Assembly: GCA_023431385.1 (NCBI GenBank) | Contig: JAEYWA010000067.1 | Location: forward strand, 1-39,567 | Length of the DNA stretch: 39,567 nucleotides | Reading direction: 5' to 3' | Origin: Bacillota bacterium | GTDB lineage: Bacteria; Bacillota; Clostridia; Acetivibrionales; DSM-1351 | In this document: positions 32,343 to 39,567 of the stretch, in pieces | Layout: each line of letters starts with the position of its first letter | Position numbering within the stretch: the stretch's first letter is position 1 | Notes under the pieces: generated by a model | The model's database searches: none | Told to the model about the DNA's origin: nothing | Seen by the model: the letters and a program-made list of their open reading frames with translations, nothing else | Program-made: the position numbers and the translations under genes

Positions 32343-32374
32343 ATTATAAAGGTGGTACTGTACTAACATGTCAA
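32343..32374 (-). promoter_or_regulatory. MerR-type promoter with 20-bp spacer and central dyad
   Basis: On the minus strand TTGACA (complement of 32369-32374) and TATAAT (complement of 32343-32348) are separated by 20 nt instead of 17. A dyad centred in the spacer (TAGTAC-A-GTACCA, about 32353-32365) pairs at 5 of 6 positions. The over-long spacer with a central dyad is the hallmark of promoters activated by MerR-family twisting. The adjacent MerR gene is the natural regulator. Confidence 0.75.
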
Positions 32375-32439
32375 TACTCTCTCTGTAAATTATCAAAAAT
32401 AAATATCCTAGAATTGTTTCAGTTTCATTCCTTAAGATT

Positions 32440-32832
32440 TTACCCCATTATTTCTTGAATTAAAGGGCAGCTGTTTTCATCATCCAGGGCCTCTCTGATC
32501 TTCTCCAGTTCACTAATCATGATTTCAAGTTTCATAACCCGATTTTTGACATCAATAATTTTTTTGTCTATGCAGTCCTTAAATTCCTGAGGTTCAATAT
32601 TTAAGTTTTTATCGGCAAGAAGCAATGTGGCAGCTATTTCAGAAAGCGTAAAACCCGCATCCTTTGCCCTTACTATGAACTCAATCCGCTTAAAAATACT
32701 CTCAGGGTAAACCCTGTAGCCACTTTGGTTCCTTTGAGGAGGGGGGATGAGTCCGATTTTTTCATAAAACTTGAGAGTTTCTCTGCTTATACCAGTCATT
32801 TTTATTAATTGCCCCATTAACAGCTGTTCCAT
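32440..32832 (-). CDS. MerR family transcriptional regulator
   Basis: The 130-residue protein has the MerR helix-turn-helix and wings (MGQLIKMTGISRETLKFYEKIGLIPPPQRNQSGYRVYPESIFKRIEFI) and the long dimerisation helix (about residues 83-117). It ends with a short tail containing SCPLIQEIM. The single Cys in the tail recalls metal or redox sensors of the ZntR/CueR/SoxR group, but the usual second Cys is absent, so the signal is unknown. AAGGTG precedes ATG 32832. It lies directly upstream of the EFR1 gene in the same direction, with a MerR-type promoter between them. Confidence 0.87.
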   Translation of the reverse strand: MEQLLMGQLIKMTGISRETLKFYEKIGLIPPPQRNQSGYRVYPESIFKRIEFIVRAKDAGFTLSEIAATLLLADKNLNIEPQEFKDCIDKKIIDVKNRVMKLEIMISELEKIREALDDENSCPLIQEIMG

Positions 32833-33006
32833 ATAACACCTTCAGATTATTTTATTTTGTTAAAACGAGAGGATAGATGCTCCTAATCTCTCATTTACCT
32901 ATATTATAGAACTATAATACTTTTATTTAAACAAGAGCGTATAAGTTCTTAATTATTTGAGTTAATAGGTCAGAAAAAATGTCTGCTATTTTGTTCGGTG
33001 TAATTA

Positions 33007-33035
33007 TTGACATATTTTTTATTATGTGATACCTT
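33007..33035 (+). promoter_or_regulatory. Promoter of the XRE-cupin gene
   Basis: TTGACA (33007-33012), 17-nt spacer, TACCTT (33030-33035). The -10 is weak. The predicted start of transcription falls at or in the operator that follows. Confidence 0.5.
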
Positions 33036-33042
33036 ATTTCTT

Positions 33043-33070
33043 GTTTACCAAAAGTAAACTGAAAGTTTAC
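33043..33070 (+). promoter_or_regulatory. Phased operator of three half-sites
   Basis: GTTTAC (33043-33048), GTAAAC (33054-33059) and GTTTAC (33065-33070) alternate in direction and are spaced exactly 11 bp, about one helix turn. Flanking bases extend the second pair to CAAAGTAAAC/GTTTACTTTG with one extra A. Sitting at the start of the transcript, it looks like an autorepression site for the XRE-cupin protein. Confidence 0.6.
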
Positions 33071-33159
33071 TTTGCCCAAACAACTTTACAAGTTGAATTT
33101 AAAGGCAAAGGTGTTAAATGTAAGAGGTTAAGCGATAATAAAAATGAATGGGGTAGCAA

Positions 33160-33699
33160 ATGAATATCGGTGAAAAGATTAAGCAGCTGCGGATTAAAAA
33201 CGGTCTGACCCAAGAAGAACTGGCCAACCGGTGTGAACTATCAAAAGGTTTTATATCACAGCTTGAGAGAGATCTGACATCTCCTTCAATTGCAACGCTT
33301 ATGGATATGCTTGAATCCCTCGGCACCGACTTGAAAAACTTTTTCAATGATTCTGTAAATGAAAAGGTTGTATTTAAAAAAGATGACGTTTTTGTTAAGG
33401 AAGATAAGGATTCTGGCTATGTCATAAGATGGCTTGTTTCCAATGCACAAAAGAATACAATGGAGCCTATACTGATAACTCTGTCACCCTCAGGAAGTTC
33501 TGAAACCGAAAATCCCCATGAAGGTGAAGAATTTGGTTATGTGGTCAGCGGAGGAATAACAGTTTGCTTGGGAACTCAGAGATTTAAGGTAAAAAAGGGT
33601 GAAAGCTTTTATTTCAAGCCAAGTGTCTCTCATAAAATTGTGAACGCCGGCAAGAGTGAGGCTGTGGTGGTATGGGTTTCCTCGCCTCCCAATTTTTAG
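33160..33699 (+). CDS. XRE-cupin transcriptional regulator (PuuR-like)
   Basis: The 179-residue protein has an XRE helix-turn-helix (residues 1-60; IGEKIKQLRIKNGLTQEELANRCELSKGFISQLERDLTSPSIATL) and a C-terminal cupin domain (about 100-179; PHEGEEFGYVVSGGITVCLG and KKGESFYFKPSVSHKIVNAG). This is the layout of PuuR-type regulators of polyamine use. It lies just upstream of potABCD in the same direction. Regulation of the pot genes by a polyamine through this protein is the likely role, though inferred. Confidence 0.87.
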   Translation: MNIGEKIKQLRIKNGLTQEELANRCELSKGFISQLERDLTSPSIATLMDMLESLGTDLKNFFNDSVNEKVVFKKDDVFVKEDKDSGYVIRWLVSNAQKNTMEPILITLSPSGSSETENPHEGEEFGYVVSGGITVCLGTQRFKVKKGESFYFKPSVSHKIVNAGKSEAVVVWVSSPPNF

Positions 33700-33815
33700 A
33701 TAATTTTCGTTAAATGATTATGGCTTAATAAAACTTTTTATTTTGTATTTATAATTATGAGTTATGAGTAGCAGAGACAAATCAGCCTGATTATATGAGG
33801 ACTTGGGGGAAGGGT

Positions 33816-34877
33816 ATGAACGAGAGTCAGCCAATTATTTTGTTAAAGGATATTAGTAAGAAATTTGGACAAACAGAGGTTTTGAATAACCTTAATCTGT
33901 ATGTGCTGAAAAACGAATTTGTAACGCTTTTAGGTCCCAGTGGCTGCGGGAAAACCACAACCCTGAGAATTATAGGAGGCTTTGAGACCCAGGATAGCGG
34001 AGATATTTTCTTTGAAGGAGAGAGGATTAATAATGTTCCTCCCTATCAGAGGAAGGTTAATACTGTTTTTCAGAAGTATGCTTTGTTTCCGCATATGAAT
34101 GTTTATGAAAACATTGCTTTCGGTCTTAAGATAAAAAAGCTGGACAAGAATATAATTAGTAAAAAAGTAGATGAAATGCTTGAAATGGTTAATTTACAGG
34201 GATTTCAGAAAAGGTCTGTAGAGTCATTATCCGGAGGACAGCAGCAGAGGGTGGCCATAGCAAGAGCACTTGTAAATCAGCCGGAAGTGCTATTGCTGGA
34301 TGAGCCTTTGGGGGCACTTGATCTTAAGCTTAGAAAGGAAATGCAGATAGAGCTTAAAAACATACATAAACGTACAGGTATTACGTTTGTATATGTTACT
34401 CATGATCAGGAGGAAGCTCTGACCATGTCGGATACAATAGTTGTAATGAATAAGGGAAAAATTCAACAAATCGGTACGCCTCAAATGATATACAACGAGC
34501 CTAAGAATGCATTTGTAGCTGACTTTATCGGTGAGAGTAATATTATTAAGGGTAAGATGCTGAAGGATTACTCTGTGGAATTTGCAGGACATGTATTTGA
34601 GTGTCTGGACAAGGGCTTTGAGGTTAATGAAGATATTGACGTTGTTGTAAGACCTGAGGATATAAAGCTGACCAGCCCGGATAATGCCATGATAACTGGA
34701 CTTGTAAAATCCGTCACCTTTAAGGGAGTACATTTTGAAATGCTGGTTGAGGCACAAGGGGTAACCTGGACGCTGCACAATACCGAAATGGCTGAGGTGG
34801 GGACAACTGTTGGGATGTTCCTGAATCCAAATGATATTCATATAATGAAAAGAACTGGAAAGGCAGATGGGAGATAA
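33816..34877 (+). CDS. potA: Spermidine/putrescine ABC transporter ATPase PotA
   Basis: The 353-residue ATPase has Walker A GPSGCGKTT, Q-loop VFQKYALFPHMNV, signature LSGGQQQR, Walker B VLLLDEPLGALDLKLR and switch His VTHDQEE, followed by the C-terminal TOBE-type domain (about 240-345; FIGESNIIKGK, VVRPEDIKLT). This combination with the neighbours identifies PotA. The G-rich site just before ATG 33816 is preferred to the in-frame ATG at 33795. Its stop lies 1 nt before the potB start. Confidence 0.93.
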   Translation: MNESQPIILLKDISKKFGQTEVLNNLNLYVLKNEFVTLLGPSGCGKTTTLRIIGGFETQDSGDIFFEGERINNVPPYQRKVNTVFQKYALFPHMNVYENIAFGLKIKKLDKNIISKKVDEMLEMVNLQGFQKRSVESLSGGQQQRVAIARALVNQPEVLLLDEPLGALDLKLRKEMQIELKNIHKRTGITFVYVTHDQEEALTMSDTIVVMNKGKIQQIGTPQMIYNEPKNAFVADFIGESNIIKGKMLKDYSVEFAGHVFECLDKGFEVNEDIDVVVRPEDIKLTSPDNAMITGLVKSVTFKGVHFEMLVEAQGVTWTLHNTEMAEVGTTVGMFLNPNDIHIMKRTGKADGR

Positions 34878-34878
34878 T

Positions 34879-35706
34879 ATGAATAGAAAATGGGTTTCCT
34901 ATCCATATCTGGTATGGATGATAATTTTTATTGTTATACCCTCATTACTGATTCTTTTTTACGCTTTTACCGTCCGGGACGAACAGGGAATAAGGTTTAC
35001 TTTGGACAATTTTTATAAATTCTGTGAGCCAATATATATTTCGGTTTTGCTAAAATCATTGGGACTGGCCTTATTCAGCACTTTAGTCTGTCTGATACTG
35101 GGGTATCCCGTCGCAATGATTCTAGCCAGCAAACAGTTCAACAAAAAAGCTACATTATCCATGTTATTCATTATTCCTATGTGGATGAACTTTTTACTAA
35201 GAACCTATTCCTGGCTTACCTTGCTTGAAAAAAACGGAATAATAAATTCAATATTGTCCTTTTTCAACCTGCCAAAAATTGACATATTATATACTGATGC
35301 AGCCGTAGTTCTAGGTATGGTTTACAACTTTCTGCCTTTTATGATACTGCCCATATATACGGTACTTATGAAAATAGACAGTAAGCTGGTTGAAGCTGCT
35401 CAGGACTTGGGAGGGAACGGCTTGACGGTATTTCGCAGAGTTACTCTGCCTCTGAGCGTACCAGGAATTATGTCAGGAATAACAATGGTATTTATGCCCG
35501 CTGTAACAACCTTTGTTATATCAAAACTACTTGGCGGAGGGCAATATACTCTTATAGGAAATTTCATAGAAAGGCAGTTCCTACAGCTTAGTGACTGGAA
35601 TTTTGGTTCTGCCATTTCAATGATAATGATGATATTCATACTTATCAGTATTGGAATTATGTCCAAATTTGATGAGGAAAAGGGAGGGGGCGCTGCTCTA
35701 TGGTAA
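34879..35706 (+). CDS. potB: Spermidine/putrescine ABC transporter permease PotB
   Basis: The 275-residue permease has six membrane segments; the EAA loop is LVEAAQDLGGNGLTVFRRVTLPLSVPGIMSG, typical of PotB. MNFLLRTYSWLTLLEKNGIINSIL is another PotB mark. GGGAG (34869-34873) at the end of potA fixes ATG 34879 rather than ATG 34867. The stop overlaps the potC start. Confidence 0.92.
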   Translation: MNRKWVSYPYLVWMIIFIVIPSLLILFYAFTVRDEQGIRFTLDNFYKFCEPIYISVLLKSLGLALFSTLVCLILGYPVAMILASKQFNKKATLSMLFIIPMWMNFLLRTYSWLTLLEKNGIINSILSFFNLPKIDILYTDAAVVLGMVYNFLPFMILPIYTVLMKIDSKLVEAAQDLGGNGLTVFRRVTLPLSVPGIMSGITMVFMPAVTTFVISKLLGGGQYTLIGNFIERQFLQLSDWNFGSAISMIMMIFILISIGIMSKFDEEKGGGAALW

Positions 35707-36506
35707 AAAGATTTATAATGAAATCTTACCTTGGGTTGATTTTACTTTTCATGTACCTCCCCATTGTAGTGCTTATTGTTTTTTCCTTTAATAAATCTAA
35801 ATCCCGTGGAAACTGGTCGGGGTTTACCTTGAAATGGTATAAAGAGCTTTTTGAAAATTCTCAGATAATGGATTCCTTGTATAACACACTGTTACTTGCA
35901 ATAATTTCTTCAATTGTTGCAGTTATTATTGGTACCTTTGCAGCAATTGGTATACATAATATGAAGAAGTTCAAAAAGTCCATGGTTATGAACCTGACTT
36001 ATTTACCGGTACTAAACCCTGATATAGTAACAGGTGTATCGCTGATGATAATGTTCGTTTTTATAGGTTCGCTCATAGGTCTGAAGCTTGGCTTTATCAC
36101 CATGCTGCTGGCTCATATTACCTTCAACATACCATATGTAATATTATCTGTTTTACCCAGGCTGAGGCAGATGAACAAGCATATGTATGAGGCTGCTTTG
36201 GACCTTGGTGCAACTTCCATGTATGCACTTAGGAAAGTAATAATTCCAGAGATAATGCCTGGTATTATATCGGGATTTTTAATGGCTTTCACCCTTTCAA
36301 TTGATGACTTTGTAATCAGTTATTTTACTTCGGGTTCCGGAGTTTCAAATCTGTCCATAACCATTTACTCTATGGCCAGAACAGGAGTAAAGCCAACCAT
36401 AAATGCTTTATCAACACTGATGTTTGTTAGTGTTCTGCTGTTATTAATATTAATTAATATACGTTCTGCAAGGGAAGAAAAAAGAAAAAAGCAGTATGAC
36501 GCCTGA
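35700..36506 (+). CDS. potC: Spermidine/putrescine ABC transporter permease PotC
   Basis: The 268-residue permease has six membrane segments and EAA loop MYEAALDLGATSMYALRKVIIPEIMPGIISGFLMAFTLSIDDFVISYF, a very typical PotC stretch. The ATG at 35700 overlaps the potB stop by 7 nt and is served by GGAGGGGG inside potB. It pairs with PotB to form the pore. Confidence 0.92.
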   Translation: MVKRFIMKSYLGLILLFMYLPIVVLIVFSFNKSKSRGNWSGFTLKWYKELFENSQIMDSLYNTLLLAIISSIVAVIIGTFAAIGIHNMKKFKKSMVMNLTYLPVLNPDIVTGVSLMIMFVFIGSLIGLKLGFITMLLAHITFNIPYVILSVLPRLRQMNKHMYEAALDLGATSMYALRKVIIPEIMPGIISGFLMAFTLSIDDFVISYFTSGSGVSNLSITIYSMARTGVKPTINALSTLMFVSVLLLLILINIRSAREEKRKKQYDA

Positions 36507-36548
36507 TGCTTTACGTCATACAAGAATTTAATTTGGAGGTAACAGAAT

Positions 36549-37622
36549 ATGAAAAAGCTTTTAACAAAATTGCTGGTTTTGGCAGTGATACTTTCAACAA
36601 CGGCATTAGCAGGCTGTGGAGCATCAGAAGCCGATGGGGAAAATTCCGGTGAAAAGGTAACACTGAAGGTGTACAACTGGGGTGACTATATCGGAGAAGA
36701 TGTCATTGATAAGTTTGAGGAGAAGTACAATATAAAGGTTGTATACGATACCTTTGCTGATAATGAGGTTATGCACACAAAGCTTAAATCAGGAGGTGCT
36801 GATTATGATGTGGCCATTCCGTCAGATTATATGATAAAGCGTATGATTGATGAGAATATGGTTAACAAGCTTGATTTCAACAATATACCCAATTACAAGT
36901 ACATTGAGGATAAGTTCAAAAACCTTGCTTTTGATCCACAAAATGAATATTCTGTACCATATATGTGGGGGACGGTTGGAATAATATATAATAAAACCAT
37001 GGTTACAGACCAGGTAGACAGCTGGAATATCCTCTGGAATGATAAGTACAAAAAGCAGGTATTCATGCTGGACAGTCAGAGAGATTCCATTGGCATTACT
37101 CTTAAAAAGCTGGGCTTTTCTCTGAATACAAAAAAACAGGAGGAGCTTGAAAAGGCTAAGGATGAACTAATTAAACAAAAGGAATTGGGAATGGTTCAAT
37201 CCTACGTTGGTGATGAAGTAAAGGACAAAATGATTATGGGCGAGGCTGCCTTTGCAGTAGTATGGTCCGGAGACGCAGTATTCATGAAGCGTGAAAACCC
37301 TGATCTGGAATATGTTATACCAAAAGAGGGAAGCAACCTGTGGTTTGACTCAATGGTTGTTCTCAGCAATACTAAGCACCAGAAGGAAGCTGAGCAATTT
37401 ATAAACTTCATGTGTGAGACAGATATTGCCTTTGAAAATGCTGATTATATTGGATATTCAACACCTCATACCGAAGCAAAGAAGAAAATGGCGCCGGAAT
37501 TGCTGGAAGATATTGCAGCATACCCCTCCGACGATCAGATAAAAAATTGCGAAGTATTTGAGGACCTTGCAGGCTCTATAAAGGACTACGACAGAATTTG
37601 GACAGAGATATCTGTAAAGTAA
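36549..37622 (+). CDS. potD: Spermidine/putrescine-binding lipoprotein PotD
   Basis: The 357-residue protein has a lipoprotein signal ending LAGC (Cys23) and the PotD fold: LKVYNWGDYIGEDVIDKFEEKYNIKVVYDTFADNEVMHTKL, YDVAIPSDYMIKRM, SVPYMWGTVGIIYN and ENPDLEYVIPKEGSNLWFDSMVV. These carry the Trp and acidic residues usual for polyamine binding. GGAGGT precedes the ATG. It ends the potABCD operon ahead of a strong terminator. Confidence 0.93.
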   Translation: MKKLLTKLLVLAVILSTTALAGCGASEADGENSGEKVTLKVYNWGDYIGEDVIDKFEEKYNIKVVYDTFADNEVMHTKLKSGGADYDVAIPSDYMIKRMIDENMVNKLDFNNIPNYKYIEDKFKNLAFDPQNEYSVPYMWGTVGIIYNKTMVTDQVDSWNILWNDKYKKQVFMLDSQRDSIGITLKKLGFSLNTKKQEELEKAKDELIKQKELGMVQSYVGDEVKDKMIMGEAAFAVVWSGDAVFMKRENPDLEYVIPKEGSNLWFDSMVVLSNTKHQKEAEQFINFMCETDIAFENADYIGYSTPHTEAKKKMAPELLEDIAAYPSDDQIKNCEVFEDLAGSIKDYDRIWTEISVK

Positions 37623-37670
37623 GCTTTTTGCTTATACAAAAGTTAATTAGTTTAAGTTTATACTCTATAA

Positions 37671-37703
37671 AAGAGCCAGATGAATGTATATCTGGCTCTT
37701 TTT
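37671..37703 (+). terminator. Rho-independent terminator of potABCD
   Basis: AAGAGCCAGAT (37671-37681) pairs perfectly with ATCTGGCTCTT (37690-37700), followed by TTT. It begins 48 nt after the potD stop. Confidence 0.9.
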
Positions 37704-37844
37704 CTAGTTCATTTTACATTTCAGGACAAAATTAATACATTTGAGGCAAACTCATAAAATTATCCATAAATATTTACTATAATATGGAATGGAGAAAGTT
37801 TGATATTAATAAAGTAATGTAAAAAAACGGGGGGGAAGTGGATT

Positions 37845-39567
37845 GTGAAAAAGAGTTGTTTTGCAATTTTATTATGTTTCTTAATTATTATTTCGGGAGG
37901 GAACAGGATATTTGCTGAAGATTATATTGATGGAGGTGTCAATAAGGATCCGACAGCACCTTTACTTACAAATACAATTACCTTTATAAAAACATATGAA
38001 GGTATAGATGGTACAGATCCTATGTATTTCAAATTTATACCTACAAGTTCTGAATATTATACAATTGAAACAACAGGAGGCATTGACACTGAAGGTGAAC
38101 TTTATGACAGTGCAGGGAACTCCGTTGTGGCAGCAAAGGATGATGGCGGATCTGGAGATAACTTTCTGATTCACTTTCAATTAACAGAAGGGGAAACATA
38201 TTATCTTCGTGTTATTAATTACACATATATTGCAGGAGATCAAACAACACTCCGAGTAGCAGCAGATGGCGGAGGAGGATTGAGTGCACCTCCTAAAATT
38301 ACAATCAATAATCCAGCAACGAATCTGAGCTATAAAGCTGGACAAACAATCAGTATTTCAGGTACTGTAAGTGACCCGAATGGAGATGCTGTTATTATAT
38401 CAGCTACTATTGGATCAAAGTTAGTACAAGATACTGTCGTTGGTGGAAATGGAACGTGGACACTTGAATGGAATATTGATAGTAGGATTCCTAATGGTAC
38501 ATACCAAAACATAGTATTTTATGCCAATGATGGAACATGGGCACCAGTTTCAGCAATACATACAGGTGATATTGTTGTTGACAAGACAGTAGCAATAACA
38601 GCTTTTAACTTTAACGGCTTAAATCCAAAAGTAACCGGAACAGTAGATGAAGGAAATAAAAAAATAGCATTGACAGTACCATATGGAACAAATTTAACAG
38701 CACTTGTGCCTACCATAACACATACAGGAGCAAGTATATCACCAAATACAGGAGTGGCACAGAACTTCACAAACCCTGTAGAATATACAGTAACAGCGGC
38801 GGATAGCTCAACACAGAAATATACTGTTACAGTAACAGCACCAGACCCTGAAGACATTACAGCAGCATCAGTAACAATTACAGCACCAGTATTAGGAGTA
38901 ACACCACAGACTACAGCACAAGTGGAAGTAGCAACATCAAAATCTGACTACACAGTAACAAATGTAACCTGGAATGAAGCATTAACAGGAGGAAAATTCA
39001 AAGCAGGTCAAGTATATACTGCAACTGTAGAATTAACCTCAAAAAATGGGAAGGAATTTCAGGCGGCAGCATTTACACCAACAGTAGCAGGAGCAGCATT
39101 AGTGGGAACAACTACTACAGTTGGAACAGGTGTTGGCAATAAAGTTAGCTTTACTGTAACCTATGCAGCAACGGGAGCATTAGCAGTAGATAGCATAGCG
39201 GTAAAAACTCAGCCGACAGACCTAACGTATACAGCAGGTGAGACTTTAAACTTAACAGGAATAGTAGCAACACTTACATACAATGATACATCAACGGAGG
39301 ATGTTGCTTTTGGAAATTTTGGGGCCAAAGGAATAATAGCAAGTCCTGCAAATGGAACAACAATGGCAGTGGCAACGCATAATGCTATTCCAGTAACAAT
39401 AAGCTGCAATGGTCATAATGCAACTACCAATAAGCTGACAGTAACAGCACCAGACCCTGAAGACATTACGTCCGCATCAGTAACAATTACAGCACCAGTA
39501 TTAGGAGCAACACCACAGACTACAGCACAAGTGGAAGTAGCAACATCAAAATCTGACTACACAGTAA
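37845..39567 (+). CDS. Large secreted surface protein with Ig-like repeats (N-terminal part)
   Basis: An open frame starts at GTG 37845 behind a G-rich ribosome binding site and continues without stop past the right edge (574 codons visible). It begins with a signal peptide (KKSCFAILLCFLIIISGGNRIFA). A pre-peptidase-C-like beta domain follows (about residues 40-140), then an Ig-like domain (PPKITINNPATNLSYKAGQTISISGTVSDPNGD), a cadherin-like/DUF5018-type unit, and Big_3-like modules (DSIAVKTQPTDLTYTAGETLNLTGIVATLTYND). The protein is rich in Thr, Val and Ala with ACA/GCA/GTA codons. Probably cell-surface attached; anchors such as S-layer homology domains would lie beyond the window. Role unknown, perhaps adhesion. 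Confidence 0.75.
   Translation, partial: MKKSCFAILLCFLIIISGGNRIFAEDYIDGGVNKDPTAPLLTNTITFIKTYEGIDGTDPMYFKFIPTSSEYYTIETTGGIDTEGELYDSAGNSVVAAKDDGGSGDNFLIHFQLTEGETYYLRVINYTYIAGDQTTLRVAADGGGGLSAPPKITINNPATNLSYKAGQTISISGTVSDPNGDAVIISATIGSKLVQDTVVGGNGTWTLEWNIDSRIPNGTYQNIVFYANDGTWAPVSAIHTGDIVVDKTVAITAFNFNGLNPKVTGTVDEGNKKIALTVPYGTNLTALVPTITHTGASISPNTGVAQNFTNPVEYTVTAADSSTQKYTVTVTAPDPEDITAASVTITAPVLGVTPQTTAQVEVATSKSDYTVTNVTWNEALTGGKFKAGQVYTATVELTSKNGKEFQAAAFTPTVAGAALVGTTTTVGTGVGNKVSFTVTYAATGALAVDSIAVKTQPTDLTYTAGETLNLTGIVATLTYNDTSTEDVAFGNFGAKGIIASPANGTTMAVATHNAIPVTISCNGHNATTNKLTVTAPDPEDITSASVTITAPVLGATPQTTAQVEVATSKSDYTV
38829..38958 (+). repeat. Long in-frame repeat, copy 1
   Basis: This 130-bp stretch recurs at 39438-39567 with only about four mismatches. 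The distance is 609 bp, exactly 203 codons, so it marks the start of a repeated protein module beginning TVTAPDPEDIT. Confidence 0.9.
39438..39567 (+). repeat. Long in-frame repeat, copy 2 (runs off the window)
   Basis: Second copy of the 130-bp repeat at 38829-38958. The identity reaches the last base of the window, so the repeat is longer than seen. Confidence 0.9.

Larger units (their letters stand above)
32833..33159. other. Divergent control region between merR and the XRE-cupin gene
   Basis: The 327-nt spacer holds a perfect dyad ATTATAG-AA-CTATAAT (32903-32918), which places a TATAAT on each strand and probably serves the merR promoter. It also holds a promoter for the XRE gene and a three-half-site operator, listed separately. 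No coding sequence was seen. Confidence 0.5.

Noticed and set aside
34290..34841. A 183-codon minus-strand frame within potA
   Set aside because: potA is unmistakable on the plus strand; the shadow frame has no motif or start signal.
38330..39409. Several minus-strand open frames in the surface-protein region
   Set aside because: They arise from the repeated ACA/GCA/GTA codons of the plus-strand gene, which rarely give stops on the other strand.

Overview
The window looks like chromosome from a low-GC, Gram-positive anaerobe of the class Clostridia. Signs are AT-rich spacers, strong GGAGG ribosome binding sites with several TTG/GTG starts, Rrf2/XRE/MerR/AraC regulators, ferredoxin-like proteins, a FocA-type channel and a long surface protein made of Ig-like repeats. 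A cellulolytic Ruminiclostridium-like genus would fit, but that is inference from general resemblance. No rRNA, tRNA, CRISPR array, transposase or phage gene was seen. Almost everything is metabolite or ion transport with its own regulation.

Layout. (1) 1-6570: nickel/cobalt block. An ECF transporter (CbiM/NikM with a fused PDGLE segment, CbiQ, CbiO) is split by an oppositely oriented acyltransferase-3 gene. CbiO is followed by a DUF3842 protein, a CooT-like nickel-binding protein and a TPR protein. (2) 6600-8240: biotin S-component bioY behind a five-half-site operator with 12-bp spacing, then a formate/nitrite channel. (3) 8237-13376: an AraC/GyrI-like regulator facing a four-gene operon that alternates COG0701-type permeases with DUF362 proteins: degenerate permease, membrane-anchored DUF362, intact permease, DUF362 fused to a 2[4Fe-4S] ferredoxin. 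I know of no description of this combination, and it is the best candidate for a new protein system here. (4) 13400-17060: terminator, a GC-rich unexplained leader, topoisomerase III, and a MarR/membrane-protein pair.

(5) 17190-31536: a sulfur and amino-acid block: LarE-type PP-loop sulfurtransferase, a trans-sulfuration PLP enzyme, a CymR-like Rrf2 regulator, the methionine transporter metNIQ behind tandem promoters, a GNAT remnant, an SsuABC/TauABC-like transporter, a cell-wall pair (polysaccharide deacetylase and M23 peptidase), and a polar amino-acid (probably cystine) transporter. The PLP-enzyme gene and the amino-acid binding-protein gene, 10.7 kb apart, carry near-identical leaders of about 90 nt. 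In both, an anti-Shine-Dalgarno segment, two hairpins with compensatory base changes and the SD itself are conserved. This is the best candidate for a new cis-regulatory RNA. (6) 31529-32832: an EFR1-type flavodoxin-ferredoxin gene and its MerR regulator, with a classic long-spacer MerR promoter between them. (7) 33007-37703: XRE-cupin regulator with a phased operator, then potABCD for spermidine/putrescine. (8) 37845-end: start of a long secreted repeat protein that runs off the window.

All family assignments come from reading motifs and domain layout by eye. No database search was run. Substrates of transporters are inferred from family and neighbours.
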